In this document: positions 62,989 through 64,000 of the stretch, piece after piece
Numbering within the stretch: the first letter of the stretch is position 1
Layout of the letters: each line of letters begins with the position of its first letter
Origin: Opitutaceae bacterium
GTDB lineage: Bacteria; Verrucomicrobiota; Verrucomicrobiia; Opitutales; Opitutaceae
Length of the DNA stretch: 64,000 nt
Assembly (NCBI GenBank): GCA_024233285.1
Contig: JACKPU010000007.1
Coordinates: 1-64,000 of the forward strand
Reading direction: 5' to 3'
The notes under the pieces: generated by a model
Databases searched by the model: none
Seen by the model: the letters and a program-made list of their open reading frames with translations, nothing else
What the model was told of the DNA's origin: nothing
Position numbers and translations under genes: made by a program

Positions 62989-64000
62989 ATGAAGACCACC
63001 CAAGAGCCTGCGGGCAAACGCACCGGCCGTCGCTTTCCGACGCCGCGATTTTCGCGCGACCCCGAGGTTCGCTCGATTCAAATCGGCGTGCTGGGCACGA
63101 TCCTCGTGCACCTGCTGCTCTTCCTGGTGGCGCCGACCCTGCTGAAATTCGACCACGGCGCGCCTGTCGGCGCGTTTGCGCCGCAAGAGTTCAATATTGA
63201 ACTCGCGCCGGAACCGTCCGCCCCCGAAGTGCCGCAGGTGCCCGAAAAACCCGCACCGTTCAATTTCGTGGAAACGAATCCTGATGCGCCGGACAACGTG
63301 CCGGACTCCACCGAAAACTTCGGCGCACAGAATCAGCAGGCGGCCCAGGAGAACGAATCACCCGACATGAGCGGGGACCGCCCGGCGCTGGAGGGCCAGA
63401 CCGAGATCAAGACCAATCAAATCGTATCCGGCACCTTGCTGGAACAGCCACCGCCGATGCCGAGTGTGCCTCCAGTCCAACAACCGGCCGAGGCCACGGA
63501 GGAGAACCCGGCCCGTCGCGAGGAGATTCCGTTGAGCGGTTATGAAAAAATCCCGGCCACGGCCGATGATGGCTACGGCTCCAACATTGCCCAGTTGCCC
63601 GGCGGACAGGCCGATGTCGACGAATACGTCGAGGGTGAAAAGGACGCGCCGGACAGCCCGAATGCCACCGGCCAGTCTCCGCGCATCAATCCGCAGAAAC
63701 CCATGCCGCGGCCGACTCTTGACACCACCGTCAAGCGCGCCCGTCCGGCCATCTTCACCGAAAACAAAATCGGCACCGCCAACATCGGCCCGACCGCTGT
63801 CGATGCGCGTTGGAGCAATTACGGCCAGTATTTGCAGCAACTCATCGAGACCGTGCAGATCCAGTGGGATCGCATTCTGATCCAGAGCCGGGTCTATCCC
63901 GGTTCGGGCACCAAAGTGGTCGTCAAGTTCGTGCTCAACGATCGCGGCGAAGTTGCACGGATCGTCGGCGTGGACGGCACGGCGGGCGAACTCGGCAAAC
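62989..64000 (+). CDS. TonB-like energy transducer, 3' end outside window
   Basis: The reading frame from ATG 62989 stays open to the window edge (about 337 codons). A basic N-terminus (KRTGRRFPTPRF) precedes one membrane helix near residues 35-53 (IGVLGTILVHLLLFLVAPTL). A long Pro/Glu/Asn-rich periplasmic spacer follows, then a folded start of a TonB/TolA C-terminal domain (YLQQLIETVQIQWDRIL, GTKVVVKFVLNDRGEV). It would carry proton-motive energy to outer-membrane receptors. ExbB/ExbD genes are not in view. Confidence 0.8.
   Translation, partial: MKTTQEPAGKRTGRRFPTPRFSRDPEVRSIQIGVLGTILVHLLLFLVAPTLLKFDHGAPVGAFAPQEFNIELAPEPSAPEVPQVPEKPAPFNFVETNPDAPDNVPDSTENFGAQNQQAAQENESPDMSGDRPALEGQTEIKTNQIVSGTLLEQPPPMPSVPPVQQPAEATEENPARREEIPLSGYEKIPATADDGYGSNIAQLPGGQADVDEYVEGEKDAPDSPNATGQSPRINPQKPMPRPTLDTTVKRARPAIFTENKIGTANIGPTAVDARWSNYGQYLQQLIETVQIQWDRILIQSRVYPGSGTKVVVKFVLNDRGEVARIVGVDGTAGELGK

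Overview
The window reads as an ordinary, gene-dense chromosomal segment of a high-GC Gram-negative bacterium, most likely a member of the Verrucomicrobiota close to Opitutaceae. The best clue is the left edge (2-3301): four consecutive genes for prepilin-like and pilus-assembly-like proteins, matching the D-B-C-A set known as the Verru_Chthon cassette. SecG, a TolC-type channel, a TonB-like protein and an oligopeptide-binding lipoprotein point to a double-membrane cell. HemL, HemC and HemD point to C5-pathway haem synthesis. No phage, IS element, CRISPR array or rRNA was seen.

Layout: (1) 2-3301, prepilin cassette of visibly lower GC, followed by tRNA-Met and a decayed GIY-YIG reading frame. 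(2) 3638-8132, minus-strand run of oxidoreductase, DinG-type helicase, PP2C phosphatase and TPR protein. (3) 8170-12073, SPC-type metal ATPase, L,D-transpeptidase-like gene and asd. (4) 12145-17366, tRNA-Val, ilvN-ilvC, then hemC-hemD-degT-trpF coupled by four-base ATGA overlaps. (5) 17343-19261, ogt and a three-module Ada-AlkA fusion. (6) 19364-31493, housekeeping genes: yqeY, Ski2-like helicase, ffh, Lrp regulator, aminotransferase, der, fmt, LysM protein, parB, secG and a lipoprotein-sorting-like protein. (7) 31504-42590, a sugar-ABC ATPase, a small protein that looks like two ribbon-helix-helix units in tandem, two class I aminotransferases, a DUF2238 membrane protein, a PD-(D/E)xK-like protein, a beta-propeller glycosidase-like protein, an OppA-like lipoprotein, a second Gfo/Idh/MocA enzyme and DUF3817. 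(8) 42594-48891, monomeric isocitrate dehydrogenase, xylulokinase, and an AraC regulator divergent from a GH4 glycosidase. (9) 48976-64000, rsmA, mscS, trpC, mazG, xerC, a secreted propeller protein next to an S55-type peptidase-like protein, hemL, nadE, tolC, maf and an unfinished TonB-like gene.

How the genes work together: amino-acid synthesis is represented by asd, ilvN, ilvC, trpF, trpC and three class I aminotransferases, but each pathway is scattered. Haem synthesis is split between hemCD (14 kb) and hemL (58 kb). DNA maintenance appears as Ada-AlkA/Ogt, DinG, MazG, Maf, XerC and ParB. Sugar use appears as GH4, AraC, XylB, a UgpC-type ATPase and Gfo/Idh/MocA enzymes.

I found no clear undescribed defence or mobile system. 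The most unusual items are the tandem RHH protein, the S55-like protein whose catalytic-type motifs come in the reverse order from SpoIVB, the terminator-like hairpin lying inside the start of the gene after secG, and the low-GC pilin cassette ending at a tRNA and a decayed nuclease frame.
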